Counted from the stretch's first letter, positions 8,671 through 21,475 are shown. The stretch: DNA of 64,000 nt from Shewanella electrodiphila (GCF_023283985.1 NZ_JAKIKU010000004.1:434001-498000); one strand, 5' to 3'. Numbers and translations are program-made. The notes: a model not told the origin generated them from the sequence alone.

Positions 8671-9570
8671 ATGCCTATCGGCATGATAAAAGCGCAGCGC
8701 CCTGAAGTATCAAATGCTTCAGGGCTAATTCAGTTACATATTGCAGTGCTGCTATTTGGTATTACTGCATTATTTTCAAAAATACTTCCCCTTAATGCAT
8801 TAGATATTACCGTTCTTCGGTGTACCGTCGCATTTTTCGTTCTGGGATGTATTGTCAAAATTTCTCGTCAAGCATTGCTGTTATCTCAGCCCAAGCATTA
8901 TTTAATTGCCCTTGGATTAGGTATTTTGGTGAGTTTACATTGGGTAACCTACTTTGCTGCAATGCAGTTATCTTCTGTCGCCATCGGAATGATTGCTTTT
9001 TTTACCTACCCTGTCATGACAGTCTTAGTTGAACCTCTCGTCAATAGAACTCGCTTAAGGTTTATAGACTTACTCTCAGGCATCGCAGTACTCACAGGAG
9101 TATTTATGCTTATTCCTGAACCTAACTTTGATAATGATGTCACTTTAGGTATTGCTGTAGGTGTACTCTCGGCTGCTTTATTTACTGCACGTAATTTATT
9201 GCACAAAAAATACTTCTCACAATACAGCGGGCCACAAGCAATGTTCTATCAAACATTAGTCGCTGTGATAATCTTGTCTCCTTTTTTAGAAGTCGAACTC
9301 ACCTCAATTACGCTAGATATATGGTTAACCATAGCCATTTTAGGCGTATTCTTTACTGCTGCGCCCCATGCGTTATTTGCCTCCTCACTGCGTCAACTAA
9401 GCGCTAAAACCGCAAGTTTAGTGTCTTGCTTACAGCCTTTTTACGGCACAGTTTTAGCCTTCTTACTGCTGAACGAACAAGTTAACCTTAATACCATTAT
9501 TGGTGGATTGATTATCTTGCTCACAGCAATATTCGAAACTCAGCAAAATCATAAAAAAAATAAAGCGTAA
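8671..9570 (+). CDS. EamA/DMT-family transporter
   Basis: A 299-residue inner-membrane protein with about ten hydrophobic segments arranged as two EamA (DUF6) repeats, the second starting near residue 155. Such carriers export or exchange small metabolites; the substrate cannot be read from the sequence. It begins 10 bp after psd. ATG at 8671 is used; ATG at 8683 is an alternative. Confidence 0.9.
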   Translation: MPIGMIKAQRPEVSNASGLIQLHIAVLLFGITALFSKILPLNALDITVLRCTVAFFVLGCIVKISRQALLLSQPKHYLIALGLGILVSLHWVTYFAAMQLSSVAIGMIAFFTYPVMTVLVEPLVNRTRLRFIDLLSGIAVLTGVFMLIPEPNFDNDVTLGIAVGVLSAALFTARNLLHKKYFSQYSGPQAMFYQTLVAVIILSPFLEVELTSITLDIWLTIAILGVFFTAAPHALFASSLRQLSAKTASLVSCLQPFYGTVLAFLLLNEQVNLNTIIGGLIILLTAIFETQQNHKKNKA

Positions 9571-9621
9571 ACTCAGGTTTTTGTTACCATTGTATTAGTC
9601 TCTCACTAGCAATCATTCCCT

Positions 9622-12600
9622 ATGTTACGTATTGCGTTTTTTATACTCAGCTTTATCTCCTTTGTTGCGTCGGCTAATTCTCCCCTGCAACTGGATAAAC
9701 GCTTGGGATTTTCTCAAAGCAACAACTCATCGCAAGTCGTTGACCTACCCACTCAAATAGAAAACGTCAAAACCAGCATCACAAAGCTGAGTAATGAAAA
9801 GAACGGTTACTTGGAGCTTGAGCAAAACAGCGACGTTATTACTCAAAAGATTTCAGCAGAGATTAATCAACCAATAACTGACATTAACATCAGTGCCGAT
9901 ATTGACATGGGTCAGCAAGCCTCGATGGCTTATTACCATTTGTCTGAACTCAAACAATCTGAAAATGATTTAAGCGAACAATTAGTGCGCCTTTCAAAAA
10001 GGCAGCAGCAATTACCAAGCTTAATCAGACAGGCAAAGGATGCCTCGAATCAACATAAAAGAACCCAGCTAGCTCCCGTAGATACGCCATTGGGCCAGTT
10101 GCATTTACTCCAAGGTCAATTGCTTGAGCAACATATTGAAACCTTAACGGCTGAACTGTCTAGCAGCCCTAAGCAAAAACAAATCGCCCAATTACAATTA
10201 CAGTTATTGCGTATTGAACATGCACAGCAAGAGAAGCTGATCGAATCGTTAAATAAACAAAATAATCAATATCGCCAGCAACAAGCAGCCAATACCATTG
10301 CCAATAATATTATTGATCAGCAGCAGCTGGCCGATACGATTTCTCAAGAGATAAGCCAAAAAAACCAGCAATATGCTCAAGAGTTAATTCGCATCACTAA
10401 TGGCATTACTCAAGTCATTACTCAACAGGAAAAAGCAGAGAAGCAATATCAATCTCATGCTTTGCAATTAACCAACGTTGAAGAACAAATAACCTGGGTG
10501 GAAACCAACTCAGCTTTTGGCGACCGATTCTTACAAATGCTGCAATCGCTGCCTAAACCGCCAAACCAAGATGTATTACTGGCTGAAATTGCTGACTCTC
10601 GTTTGAAACGCTATCAGGCTGAACAGCAGCAAGCGTTAAACAAGCAACAGCTCAATACTGAAGATTTTCTCAATCACACTCAAATAAAGTTACTAGAATC
10701 ACAACAAAGCTTGATTGAACAATTGGTGCAGAACTACGATGTATATCTGAATGAGCAGGCAAAGCTGAGAAACAGTTACGAGCAACTTAATCGAATATAC
10801 TTGCGTCTGAAAAACACCCTGAACGAACATTTATTTTGGGTACCGAATGCGGCCAGAATTTCAGGTTTATGGTTCATCGATTTAAAGAATGCCACTGTTT
10901 GGCTCACTCAGGCGCCTCAAAGGGAAAAGTTAAAACAAGCATGGCAGTCACAGAATATTTACTGGGCTTGGTGGGTCATTATTCTCATCCTTTGCTTAAT
11001 GGCTCAGGATTTATTAACTCCAAGGTTCAACAAAGCCATTGAACATTACGGTCAAAATGTCGGTAACGTAACCCAAGATAAGTTTATCTATACCGCGAAA
11101 ACCCTCGGCTTAACGCTATTTTACTCGCTATTAAAACCTATGCCCTTGTTACTGGGCGGGTTAATTTTCTTTTCATCAGAGTTTAATTTTGTCCACGCGA
11201 TTGGGGTTGGTGTACTTTCTATTGGCTGTAGCTATTGGGTATATCGATTTTTTGCCCTTCTGTCATTAGACAATGGCATCCTCATCAGCCATTTCAGGCG
11301 GCCACAACCGCTAGTGAAACGACTACAGCAAAAGACCTTACGCTTTATTTTCATCAGTTGGCCACTGATCGGTATCATGGGGTTCAGCGAAGCCATTGAT
11401 ACTTCCTTAATCCGCAATAGTATTGGTCGTGGCGCATTTCTGGTTTTCACCATTACGCTACTTATCCTTTACCGCGATATGTATGCATTTATTAATGATT
11501 TTCGTGCCAATGCTAATGATGGCAAAAACATGAAGTTATTTAATAAAATTACTTGGACCTTTCTAATCGCAGTACCTTGCTGCTGTATCGTATTAGCCTC
11601 AATAGGTTACTATTTCAGTGCATTCCAAGTGTTATTACAACTGCAACTTTCCTTACTATTAGGTTTAGGTTTCTTGCTACTGTATCAATTAATTAAACGC
11701 TGGATGTTAATTGAAAGACGACTGATTGCCTTTGATCGCGCAAAAGCTCGCCGAGCAGAACGCTTAGCCCAACGTGAACGCGGTGAACTCAATAATGCTG
11801 CTGATGTGAATGATAACTATGAAGAACCTATTGTTGACCTTGAGACTATCGCAAGCCAATCACTAGGCCTTGTACGCTCGTTATTAATTTTAGCCTTTTT
11901 TGGCAGTTTGTTGGCTTTAGTATCACAAACCCATACCGCCTTATTCTCATTTTTAGACGGTATTACGATGTGGAATACTCACTCGGTTATCAATGGCATA
12001 GAGCAGCAAATTCCCATTACCTTAAAGTCTATTCTATTCTCATTCATCGTTGTCGGCTTTTCGGCCATGATAGCCAAAAACCTTCCTGGTTTATTAGAGT
12101 TAACCATCTTGCAACGATTAGAATTAACCCCAGGTACAGGCTTTGCGATAACTACGGTTAGCAGCTATCTAGTCATATTTTTAGGCTTACTCGTGGGTTT
12201 CTCAACCATTGGGGTTGAGTGGTCTAAATTACAATGGTTAGTGGCAGCGTTATCTGTTGGTTTAGGTTTTGGTTTACAAGAGATTTTTGCTAACTTCATT
12301 TCTGGTTTAATTATTCTGTTTGAAAAACCCATCCGCATAGGTGATACCGTCACCATTCGCGATTTAACTGGTACTGTCACTAAAATCGAAATTCGTGCCA
12401 CGACAATTGTGGATTGGGACAGAAAAGAAATCATTGTGCCGAATAAAGCCTTTATCACAGAACAATTAGTCAACTGGTCACTATCAGATCCTATTACCCG
12501 GGTGATTGTTAGCGTATCAGTACAACGTGATGCAGACCCTTCAAAAGTTGAAGCGTTACTTCATCAAGCGGTAAGAGAATGTGATTTATCATTGAGCTTC

Positions 12601-12825
12601 CCTGAGCCTGAGGTTTGGTTTGCAGGTTTTGGCCAGCACACACAAGATTACGAAGTCAGATCTTATGCAAAAGACATGAACGATCGTTGGCCGTTAAGGC
12701 ATAATTTACACAAGCGTATCTGTAAAAAGCTAAAAGAGAATCATGTTGAGTTGGCATATCCGCAAATGGAAATTCATATCAACAATGGTCAATCTCGTGA
12801 TTTACATCAAATTATAAAGGGTTAG
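9622..12825 (+). CDS. mscK: MscK/KefA-type mechanosensitive channel
   Basis: A 1067-residue MscS-superfamily channel, close to E. coli MscK (about 1120). It has a signal peptide (1-18, ending FVASA), a large periplasmic domain rich in Gln-heavy coiled coil (~40-410), a set of membrane helices from ~450, and a C-terminal MscS core (~800-1060). The pore-lining helix has the Gly/Ala pattern (WLVAALSVGLGFGLQEIFAN), and the beta domain PIRIGDTVTIRDLTGTV follows. It releases solutes on hypo-osmotic shock. The GDPD gene begins 4 bp later. Confidence 0.92.
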   Translation: MLRIAFFILSFISFVASANSPLQLDKRLGFSQSNNSSQVVDLPTQIENVKTSITKLSNEKNGYLELEQNSDVITQKISAEINQPITDINISADIDMGQQASMAYYHLSELKQSENDLSEQLVRLSKRQQQLPSLIRQAKDASNQHKRTQLAPVDTPLGQLHLLQGQLLEQHIETLTAELSSSPKQKQIAQLQLQLLRIEHAQQEKLIESLNKQNNQYRQQQAANTIANNIIDQQQLADTISQEISQKNQQYAQELIRITNGITQVITQQEKAEKQYQSHALQLTNVEEQITWVETNSAFGDRFLQMLQSLPKPPNQDVLLAEIADSRLKRYQAEQQQALNKQQLNTEDFLNHTQIKLLESQQSLIEQLVQNYDVYLNEQAKLRNSYEQLNRIYLRLKNTLNEHLFWVPNAARISGLWFIDLKNATVWLTQAPQREKLKQAWQSQNIYWAWWVIILILCLMAQDLLTPRFNKAIEHYGQNVGNVTQDKFIYTAKTLGLTLFYSLLKPMPLLLGGLIFFSSEFNFVHAIGVGVLSIGCSYWVYRFFALLSLDNGILISHFRRPQPLVKRLQQKTLRFIFISWPLIGIMGFSEAIDTSLIRNSIGRGAFLVFTITLLILYRDMYAFINDFRANANDGKNMKLFNKITWTFLIAVPCCCIVLASIGYYFSAFQVLLQLQLSLLLGLGFLLLYQLIKRWMLIERRLIAFDRAKARRAERLAQRERGELNNAADVNDNYEEPIVDLETIASQSLGLVRSLLILAFFGSLLALVSQTHTALFSFLDGITMWNTHSVINGIEQQIPITLKSILFSFIVVGFSAMIAKNLPGLLELTILQRLELTPGTGFAITTVSSYLVIFLGLLVGFSTIGVEWSKLQWLVAALSVGLGFGLQEIFANFISGLIILFEKPIRIGDTVTIRDLTGTVTKIEIRATTIVDWDRKEIIVPNKAFITEQLVNWSLSDPITRVIVSVSVQRDADPSKVEALLHQAVRECDLSLSFPEPEVWFAGFGQHTQDYEVRSYAKDMNDRWPLRHNLHKRICKKLKENHVELAYPQMEIHINNGQSRDLHQIIKG

Positions 12826-12829
12826 GTAA

Positions 12830-13567
12830 ATGCTGATTTTTGCACATCGCGGTGCCAGCGGTTACGAGGTTGAGAACACCTTAGCTGCTATGGAAAAAGC
12901 ACTGTCAATTAATGTCCAAGCTATTGAACTGGACGTATATAATATTGAAGGTGAGCTGTTTGTGTTTCATGATCGTCGATTAGAAACAAAAACAACGGGT
13001 CGCGGGGTGACTCACCTTGCTTCAAAAGATGAACTCAGTAAAGTGACCATTCAACAGCACTCAATTCCAACGTTGTGGCAAGTGATGACGTTAATTCGAG
13101 GCCGTTGTATCGTCAACATTGAACTTAAAGGCTACCACACTGCTGGGCCATTAGTTGCTGTATACCCCAAACTTATCAGTGAGCTAAACTTCACTAATGA
13201 GCAATTACTGATTTCATCATTCAATCAGCCCTATTTATCTGTGGTAAAACAGCATTTACCCCGCGCGAGGGTCGCCCCTATTCTAACTGGCGTACCATTG
13301 CACTATGCTGAATCTGTCACAGCACTAGATGCGTATTCTATTCATGTTGATCTTCATTTCGTTACCCACGAAATGGTTCAAGATGCCCATCAACGTGGCG
13401 CCAAAATTTATGTTTATACCGTAGATAACCCTGAAGATATTCATGCATTAAAAGGACTTGGCGTCGATGGAATTTTTAGTAACTATCCTGATAAAGCCGC
13501 TATCGTGTTAGCCAATTGCAGGCATGACAACTCCCATACAACAAGTCATGAAAAATGGTTTGGTTAA
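12830..13567 (+). CDS. glycerophosphodiester phosphodiesterase, cytoplasmic type
   Basis: A 245-residue GDPD-family TIM barrel hydrolysing glycerophosphodiesters to glycerol-3-phosphate and an alcohol. The N-terminus starts directly with FAHRGASGYEVENT (His and Arg of the active site), then ELDVY and FHDRRLETKTTG carry the metal ligands and catalytic His, with NIELKG further on. It has no signal peptide, so it resembles UgpQ rather than periplasmic GlpQ. It lies 4 bp after mscK. Confidence 0.94.
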   Translation: MLIFAHRGASGYEVENTLAAMEKALSINVQAIELDVYNIEGELFVFHDRRLETKTTGRGVTHLASKDELSKVTIQQHSIPTLWQVMTLIRGRCIVNIELKGYHTAGPLVAVYPKLISELNFTNEQLLISSFNQPYLSVVKQHLPRARVAPILTGVPLHYAESVTALDAYSIHVDLHFVTHEMVQDAHQRGAKIYVYTVDNPEDIHALKGLGVDGIFSNYPDKAAIVLANCRHDNSHTTSHEKWFG

Positions 13568-13609
13568 TTTTTCACTAAATAACAAATGGATTCAGCGTAA
13601 ATAACGCGT

Positions 13610-13942
13610 TTACACTTGCCTGTTTCGCTGAGCCCATGCACCTATTCCAATAAACACCCCAATCACAACCAGTAACATCCACTGTGATGGCATTTCTCTA
13701 AGTTGACTCGCTAGCCATGGACTGATACTCACAATAGCCAGACCGTAACCAAAAGCATTGACCAGAACAAATGCTGAGGTTCTAATAATGAAGCCACTGC
13801 CTGACAATGACCGCCTTAATGCCCGATTGATATCTGTGGCGAAAATAACAATCGTACAGGCCACTAATGCAGTCGCAATCTCACTCATCCACGGATGCAA
13901 CATAGCGCCAATTTTAGATAAAAATGCTATGATTTGATTCAT
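13610..13942 (-). CDS. DUF3392 family membrane protein
   Basis: A 110-residue protein with about three hydrophobic segments (~20-38, 52-75, 85-104), matching the DUF3392 family of Vibrio and Shewanella, whose function is unknown. It is convergent with the GDPD gene and divergent from the dehydrogenase at 13981. No transport or enzyme motif is visible. Confidence 0.85.
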   Translation of the reverse strand: MNQIIAFLSKIGAMLHPWMSEIATALVACTIVIFATDINRALRRSLSGSGFIIRTSAFVLVNAFGYGLAIVSISPWLASQLREMPSQWMLLVVIGVFIGIGAWAQRNRQV

Positions 13943-13980
13943 TAACCTACCTCTTAAATTACGACTATCAGGGAATATTT

Positions 13981-14907
13981 ATGGCGCATAAATTACTGCT
14001 ATTAACCCAAGAAAATGACAAATATCGAAAGTTATTAACTGACTATAACTTACCAGATTTGATTATTTTAGGGGATGATCCAAGCAGTATTTGTGAAGCA
14101 AATATTTGGTTTGCAGAGCCACAACTGGCCGCGCCTCTGTTAAATTTAGGCTCTGAGTTACAGTGGTTACAATCAACATTCGCTGGTGTCGATAAAATAA
14201 CGGGTTCAAGACAACGCCGCGATTACAGCCTAACCAATATTAAAGGGATTTTCGGGCCTTTAATGAGTGAGTACTTATTCGGCTACTTACTCGCTCATCA
14301 ACGAGAGCATGCAAAATATAAACAGCAGCAACTGCAACAACATTGGGCACCAGGAAGCTACCGTACTCTTCAAGGGCAACAATTATTATTGTTAGGCACA
14401 GGTTCAATTGCGCAACATATTGCTCAAACAGCAAAGCATTTCGGTATGAAAGTCACTGGGCTAAGTAAAACAGGGACTGTAAAACCTTACTTTGATCATG
14501 TTGATACCATTGAACACTTAGCTGAACATTTACCCAATGTAGATGCTGTTGCAAGTATATTGCCCAATACTTTGGATACTGAAAACATACTCAATAAATC
14601 CATGTTGGCATTATTACCTGCTGAATCAGTATTATTTAACCTAGGTAGAGGTAACGTATTAGATTTGGATGCGCTAGCAAGCCAGCTGCAAATTCAACCA
14701 CTGCAACATGCAGTGTTAGATGTGTTCAATCAAGAACCTTTGCCTAGCGAACACGCTATTTGGCAATGCCCTAATGCTATTATTACCCCTCACATTGCCG
14801 CGCCGAGTTTTCCTGAGCAAGTAGTAGAAGTCTTTGTTGAGAACTTCCACTTATGGCGTCAGCAGCAACCTCTCAATCATCAAGTTGATTTCATCAAAGG
14901 CTATTAG
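13981..14907 (+). CDS. D-isomer-specific 2-hydroxyacid dehydrogenase (GhrA-like)
   Basis: A 308-residue NAD(P)-dependent reductase. The Rossmann motif is GTGSIA (139-144). The catalytic Arg lies in NLGRGNVLD, the Glu in DVFNQEPLP, and the His in TPHIAAPS. The family reduces glyoxylate, hydroxypyruvate or related 2-keto acids; the exact substrate is not visible. The single-domain spacing and length fit the GhrA branch. Divergent from the DUF3392 gene with 38 bp between. Confidence 0.9.
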   Translation: MAHKLLLLTQENDKYRKLLTDYNLPDLIILGDDPSSICEANIWFAEPQLAAPLLNLGSELQWLQSTFAGVDKITGSRQRRDYSLTNIKGIFGPLMSEYLFGYLLAHQREHAKYKQQQLQQHWAPGSYRTLQGQQLLLLGTGSIAQHIAQTAKHFGMKVTGLSKTGTVKPYFDHVDTIEHLAEHLPNVDAVASILPNTLDTENILNKSMLALLPAESVLFNLGRGNVLDLDALASQLQIQPLQHAVLDVFNQEPLPSEHAIWQCPNAIITPHIAAPSFPEQVVEVFVENFHLWRQQQPLNHQVDFIKGY

Positions 14908-15023
14908 CACTCGCCATAAAGCCTTACTTATGACTCGTTATTACAAATTTCGTGAGCCAGTTTGCAGTTTGTAATAACTATTACTTTTCGATAAAAGTCA
15001 GATTTGTTCAAAAAGTTATTAGC

Positions 15024-15042
15024 AATGAGAACTGTTTTCATT
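15024..15042 (+). promoter_or_regulatory. Fur box upstream of bfd
   Basis: AATGAGAAC-T-GTTTTCATT is a 9-1-9 inverted repeat with 8 of 9 pairs. Its core TGAGAACTGTTTTCA matches 11 of 14 defined positions of the Fur 7-1-7 consensus. It lies ~80 bp before bfd, which is iron-repressed in many proteobacteria. Confidence 0.75.
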
Positions 15043-15124
15043 TACAATTACATTATTGTTGATTAGCTAGCATATTTACTATTTCCAAGAATAAATATGT
15101 CATCATACTTTACGAAGAGGCTTT

Positions 15125-15319
15125 ATGTACGTTTGTCTTTGTCACGGAATTACTGATACCCAAATCAGAGAAGCAGTAAACAAACATGGCGACAGCTCTT
15201 TAGCTGACGTTAAAAAACGCTTAGGTGTTGCTGATCAGTGTGGTAAATGTTCTCGTATGGCGACCAACATCATTAAAGCGCAAGTCGATGTCGAACCTAA
15301 CTTCTACGAAGTCGCATAA
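15125..15319 (+). CDS. bfd: bacterioferritin-associated ferredoxin
   Basis: A 64-residue [2Fe-2S] protein that reduces ferric iron inside bacterioferritin to release it. The four cluster ligands are visible as C4-x-C6 and C39-x2-C42, the Bfd spacing. GAGG stands 4 nt before the ATG. The gene is preceded by a Fur box and followed by a bidirectional terminator, so it is monocistronic. No bacterioferritin gene is in the window. Confidence 0.96.
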   Translation: MYVCLCHGITDTQIREAVNKHGDSSLADVKKRLGVADQCGKCSRMATNIIKAQVDVEPNFYEVA

Positions 15320-15385
15320 TTTCTATTATATTTTCAGTCCTTCATTTCTCAAAAAATATAAGCGTTAACTTCAAATCGTATTCAT

Positions 15386-15416
15386 AAAAAATGCTGCCCT
15401 TAGGCAGCATTTTTTT
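15386..15416. terminator. bidirectional terminator between bfd and parC
   Basis: ATGCTGCC-CTTA-GGCAGCAT flanked by A on the left and T on the right, so it ends both bfd (plus) and parC (minus). Confidence 0.9.
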
Positions 15417-15439
15417 ATGCAAGAAAAACTCTGAGCATA

Positions 15440-17734
15440 TTACTCACTCGGTTCTTCAGTTCCATCTTCAACAGCTTGTGAACCCTGCTCAATTTGAACA
15501 CTGTCAACGCGCTGTAAACCTCTTGGCAGTTTAGCGCCTCGACGTCCTCTTTCACCGCGATAGTGTTCTAAGTCAGATGGTTTCAAGGTCAACTTACGTT
15601 TACCCGCCCATAAGGTCACTGATGCATCCTCAGGGATAATATCTAAGTGGATTAATAGCTCTTCACGGTTCTTAGCGCGATCCGTTGGAATGCCAATAAT
15701 TTTGTTGCCTTTACCTTTGGATAATTGCGGCAGAGCATCGACATCAAATATCAACATCCGACCTTCGTTAGTGATGGCAATAATCGATTGTGTCACCCCT
15801 TTATTCACCAATTTTGGCATTAGCGACTGCGCATTAGCCGGTAAACTCAATAACGCTTTACCCGCCTTATTACGGCTTATCATATCGGCGTAAGAACCAA
15901 TAAAACCATAACCAGCATCACTGGCGAGTAGATAACATTGGCTATCAACCCCCAGTAGCACATGTCGCATCACCGCGCCTGGAGATAGGTTAAAGCGTGT
16001 TGTTATTGGCTCACCCTGGCTTCTTGCTGAAGGCAATGTATGGGTGTCAGTTGCAAACGCTCGCCCAGTTGAGTCAATAAATACCGTCGGTTGATTACTC
16101 TTACCACTGGCACTACACAGGAACGCATCACCCGCTTTATAATTTAAGCCTTCACCATCGACATCATGGCCTTTAGCACAACGTACCCAGCCTTTATCCG
16201 ATAACACTACGGTAACTGATTCAGCTGGGGTCAGTTCTTGCTCAGTGAGTGCTTTAGATTCTAAACGTTCAATAATCGGTGAACGTCTGTCATCACCAAA
16301 GGTTTCACCGTCTTGAATTAACTCTTTTTTCACTAAGGTTTTTAAACGACGCTCTGAACCTAAAATTAATTCCAGCTTATCGCGTTCAGCTGCAAGCTCT
16401 TCTTGCTCGCCTTTAATTTTAAATTCTTCAAGCTTAGCTAAATGACGTAATTTTAAATCTAAAATGGCTTCAGCTTGCTTTTCGGATAACTCAAAACGAG
16501 CCATTAACTCAGCTTTTGGTTCATCGTGAAATCTGATGATTTCAATGACTTCATCGATATTCAAGAATGCAATCATTAATGCATCAAGGATATGAAGTCT
16601 TGCCAACACTTTATCTAAACGGAACTGTAAACGACGTGTCACTGTTGAGATACGGTAGGTCAGCCATTCCGTTAATAGCTCTTTTAAACCTTTAACTTTT
16701 GGGCGACCATCCAAACCCAAGACGTTTAAGTTAACTCTAAAACTCTTTTCCAAATCAGTTGTTGCAAATAAATGCGCCATCAACTGATCGCAATCCACTC
16801 TATTCGAACGCGGGACAATCACTAGACGCACTGGGTTTTCGTGGTCTGATTCGTCGCGTAAATCCGCAACCATAGGCAGTTTTTTTGCCTGCATTTGATT
16901 AGCGATTTGCTCTAAAATCTTGCCGCTGCCCGCTTGGTGTGGCAAAGCTGAAATGACTACTTCACCATTATCGATATCATAAACCGCTCGCATTTTAATT
17001 GAGCCGCGGCCGGTGTCATAAATCTTAGCGATATCTTTGCTAGGGGTAATAATTTCAGCATAAGTCGGATAGTCTGGGCCTGGAACAAATTCCATTAGGC
17101 GCTCTAGATCGGCCTTTGGATTTTCCAGTAATTCAACACAAGCTGATACCAATTCACGCACGTTATGCGGCGGAATGTCAGTCGCCATACCAACAGCAAT
17201 ACCGGTAATACCATTCAATAAAATATGTGGTAAACGAGCAGGTAGCGATTTTGGCTCTTTCATGGTGCCGTCAAAGTTGACGCCCCAATCGACAGTGCCT
17301 TGCCCTAACTCTGACAGGAGTACTTCTGAAAACTTAGATAGTTTAGCTTCGGTGTAACGCATTGCAGCAAACGATTTAGGATCGTCAGGTGCCCCCCAGT
17401 TGCCTTGACCGTCAACTAACGGGTAACGGTATGAAAATGGTTGTGCCATTAATACCATTGCTTCATAACACGCGCTATCACCGTGTGGGTGATATTTACC
17501 TAACACGTCACCAACTGTACGAGCAGATTTTTTATGTTTAGATTGAGCCGATAAACCAAGCTCACTCATTGCATAAATAATACGACGTTGAACGGGTTTT
17601 AAACCATCGCCAATATGTGGCAATGCACGGTCCATAATCACGTACATTGAATAGTTTAAATAAGCCTCTTCAGTAAAACGGCGCAGAGGCATTTGCTCAA
17701 CACCATCAAGGCTTAATTCAATCGCATCACTCAT
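15440..17734 (-). CDS. parC: DNA topoisomerase IV subunit A
   Basis: A 764-residue ParC, the cleavage subunit that decatenates daughter chromosomes with ParE. The catalytic Tyr127 lies in AAMRYTEA. The quinolone-determining loop [12 protein letters not shown] has the wild-type Ser (S87), so no target resistance change is seen there. The C-terminal beta-pinwheel is shorter than that of GyrA and the protein ends in an acidic tail. The ATG overlaps the stop of the upstream sugar-dehydrogenase-like gene by one base (TAATG), so translation is probably coupled. Confidence 0.97.
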   Translation of the reverse strand: MSDAIELSLDGVEQMPLRRFTEEAYLNYSMYVIMDRALPHIGDGLKPVQRRIIYAMSELGLSAQSKHKKSARTVGDVLGKYHPHGDSACYEAMVLMAQPFSYRYPLVDGQGNWGAPDDPKSFAAMRYTEAKLSKFSEVLLSELGQGTVDWGVNFDGTMKEPKSLPARLPHILLNGITGIAVGMATDIPPHNVRELVSACVELLENPKADLERLMEFVPGPDYPTYAEIITPSKDIAKIYDTGRGSIKMRAVYDIDNGEVVISALPHQAGSGKILEQIANQMQAKKLPMVADLRDESDHENPVRLVIVPRSNRVDCDQLMAHLFATTDLEKSFRVNLNVLGLDGRPKVKGLKELLTEWLTYRISTVTRRLQFRLDKVLARLHILDALMIAFLNIDEVIEIIRFHDEPKAELMARFELSEKQAEAILDLKLRHLAKLEEFKIKGEQEELAAERDKLELILGSERRLKTLVKKELIQDGETFGDDRRSPIIERLESKALTEQELTPAESVTVVLSDKGWVRCAKGHDVDGEGLNYKAGDAFLCSASGKSNQPTVFIDSTGRAFATDTHTLPSARSQGEPITTRFNLSPGAVMRHVLLGVDSQCYLLASDAGYGFIGSYADMISRNKAGKALLSLPANAQSLMPKLVNKGVTQSIIAITNEGRMLIFDVDALPQLSKGKGNKIIGIPTDRAKNREELLIHLDIIPEDASVTLWAGKRKLTLKPSDLEHYRGERGRRGAKLPRGLQRVDSVQIEQGSQAVEDGTEEPSE

Positions 17735-18888
17735 TATTTAATATCCTGTGATTGTTCTGTCGCTTTGTAATACAAGCGGTATATATTGCCTTTTAAGTCA
17801 TCAGAGATGAACATTGCCCCATCAGGTGCATTTATCAGGTCATAAGGTCTAGCGACGGGAAACTCGCCGTCTAAAAAGCTTACCACTCTTTCACGTTTAG
17901 TAACTTGGCCATCGTCAAGACTTAGCATGACAACCTGGTATCCAATCTTACTAGAACGGTTCCAAGAGCCATTTTCGGCAACAAAGAGTTGATTATGGTA
18001 ACGCTCGGGAAATAATTTACCTTCATAGAACAGTAAACTTGTCGGCTTCACGTGAGCAGGAAGCTCAAACGCTGGTGCGGTAATATTGAGGGTATCAGGC
18101 TTTTTAAATGCGGGCTCAGCAACATCAGTGCCATGAATATATGGGAAGCCAAAATGACTGCCTTTGATGTCAATCCGATTGATTTCATCAGCGGGCATAT
18201 TATCACCCATCCAGTTTCGACCTTGATCTGCAAACCAGAGCTTATCTGTGGTCGGTGACCAATCAAAACCAATCACACGGCGAAGCCCTGAAGCGACTTG
18301 TTCGGTATCTCCTGATTCAATATCAATGGCCAGCAAGCTACCAAAAGGCGCAGGTGCCTCACAGACATTACAAGGTGAGCCTATTGATAAATATAAACGG
18401 CCATCAGGACCAAACTCCATACCTCGAGCGTGTTTGCGCTCTATGCTGGGTAAACCTGAATACACCTCTTTGGGCCTACCCGGACGGCGAAGACGGTTTT
18501 CAATATCTTGATATCGTAAGATTCGGTCATCTTCAGCAACGTATAAATCACCATTATGAAACGCAATCGCCTCTGGATAATCTAAGCCTTTGCCAATCAA
18601 ATATCGTTTATTTACTTGACCATCATTATCGGAATCAACCAAAGCGTATATGGTGCCACTCTTTCTTGAACCAACAAACAAGGTGCCTTTACTGCCTATA
18701 GCCATCTGCTTGGAGTCGCCCAAATCAGAAGCATATAAAGTGAGTCCAAATCCTTTTGTAACAGTAATCATCATAGGATCAGCAGCAAATGCTTTAACTA
18801 CAGCGAACTGAGCTAAAGCGATGACAGACAGTGTTTTTAACGCTGTTGAAATTTGCTTGATATCCATTTTAATTATTATTCTCGACAT
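17734..18888 (-). CDS. exported sorbosone/glucose dehydrogenase-like beta-propeller protein
   Basis: A 384-residue periplasmic protein with a signal peptide (hydrophobic core [10 protein letters not shown], cleavage near AFA). It has a six-bladed propeller of the PQQ-dependent GSDH type, including [25 protein letters not shown] and [12 protein letters not shown] Cys pair (CNVC) lies mid-protein. Family members oxidise aldose sugars or sorbosone with PQQ, but many are uncharacterised and substrate is not predictable here. It lies between parE and parC and overlaps parC by 1 bp. The first ATG is used; the ATG seven codons on (18867) gives a more normal signal peptide. Confidence 0.88.
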   Translation of the reverse strand: MSRIIIKMDIKQISTALKTLSVIALAQFAVVKAFAADPMMITVTKGFGLTLYASDLGDSKQMAIGSKGTLFVGSRKSGTIYALVDSDNDGQVNKRYLIGKGLDYPEAIAFHNGDLYVAEDDRILRYQDIENRLRRPGRPKEVYSGLPSIERKHARGMEFGPDGRLYLSIGSPCNVCEAPAPFGSLLAIDIESGDTEQVASGLRRVIGFDWSPTTDKLWFADQGRNWMGDNMPADEINRIDIKGSHFGFPYIHGTDVAEPAFKKPDTLNITAPAFELPAHVKPTSLLFYEGKLFPERYHNQLFVAENGSWNRSSKIGYQVVMLSLDDGQVTKRERVVSFLDGEFPVARPYDLINAPDGAMFISDDLKGNIYRLYYKATEQSQDIK

Positions 18889-18956
18889 TATATTTATTCT
18901 TTGCCTTTATCTTTTGTGGCAATGCGCAACTGCTTAATACGTACCCTAGTAACGTG

Positions 18957-20858
<1,902 letters not shown>

Positions 20859-20899
20859 TCAATTGTTAGCCCACATTATTGGGCCATTATGAAAACTGA

Positions 20900-21475
20900 T
20901 TAAGAAAGCTGTAAAAACTCACAAATCTTATCTAGCTGATTTTTATAGCCAATAAAACTGTGGTCACCATTGGGTTCTAAATGAAGCTCACAACAGTGAT
21001 ATTTGGATAACGCTTGACGATAATCTAACACTTCATCGCCAGTTTGCAAAAATACTAAGAAACGATCGGGACGATATATCACCTCAGTGTTGAATTCAGC
21101 CACATCAAACTTATGTTGTGGCAACACTTGGTAATGCTCGTCAGTATAAGGGTTATGTTGAGGCCCTAAAAATTCATCAAACAATTCAAATGGTTTTACC
21201 GCTGGGTTAACTAAAACGGCTTTTCCACCATAAGTTTCAGCGAGATAACTTGCAAAATACCCACCTAACGAGGAGCCTATGTATGTTAAAGGCTCACCTT
21301 GCACTTTAGCGCGCTCTACAATACCACATAATAATGCCATCGCTTCTTTAGGCGATGAGGGTAATTGAGGTTGAATGAAGGGTAAATTCGGAAAACGGTG
21401 TTGAATATACTGCGCCGTTTCGGTTGCTTTATCTGACTGAGGGGAACTATTAAATCCATGTATATAGAGAAGCAT
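20900..21475 (-). CDS. yqiA: YqiA-type esterase (alpha/beta hydrolase)
   Basis: A 191-residue small serine esterase. LLYIHGFNSSPQSDKA forms the oxyanion region, the nucleophile is in GSSLGGYFASYLAE, and the catalytic His is in NGDHSF near the end. E. coli YqiA has palmitoyl-CoA and p-nitrophenyl ester activity; its biological role is unclear. It lies between cpdA and parE as in enterobacteria. Confidence 0.93.
   Translation of the reverse strand: MLLYIHGFNSSPQSDKATETAQYIQHRFPNLPFIQPQLPSSPKEAMALLCGIVERAKVQGEPLTYIGSSLGGYFASYLAETYGGKAVLVNPAVKPFELFDEFLGPQHNPYTDEHYQVLPQHKFDVAEFNTEVIYRPDRFLVFLQTGDEVLDYRQALSKYHCCELHLEPNGDHSFIGYKNQLDKICEFLQLS

Noticed and set aside
9622..12825. Fusion or frameshift in the large MscK-like gene
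   Set aside because: Domain order and length are those of the MscK family; no break is seen.
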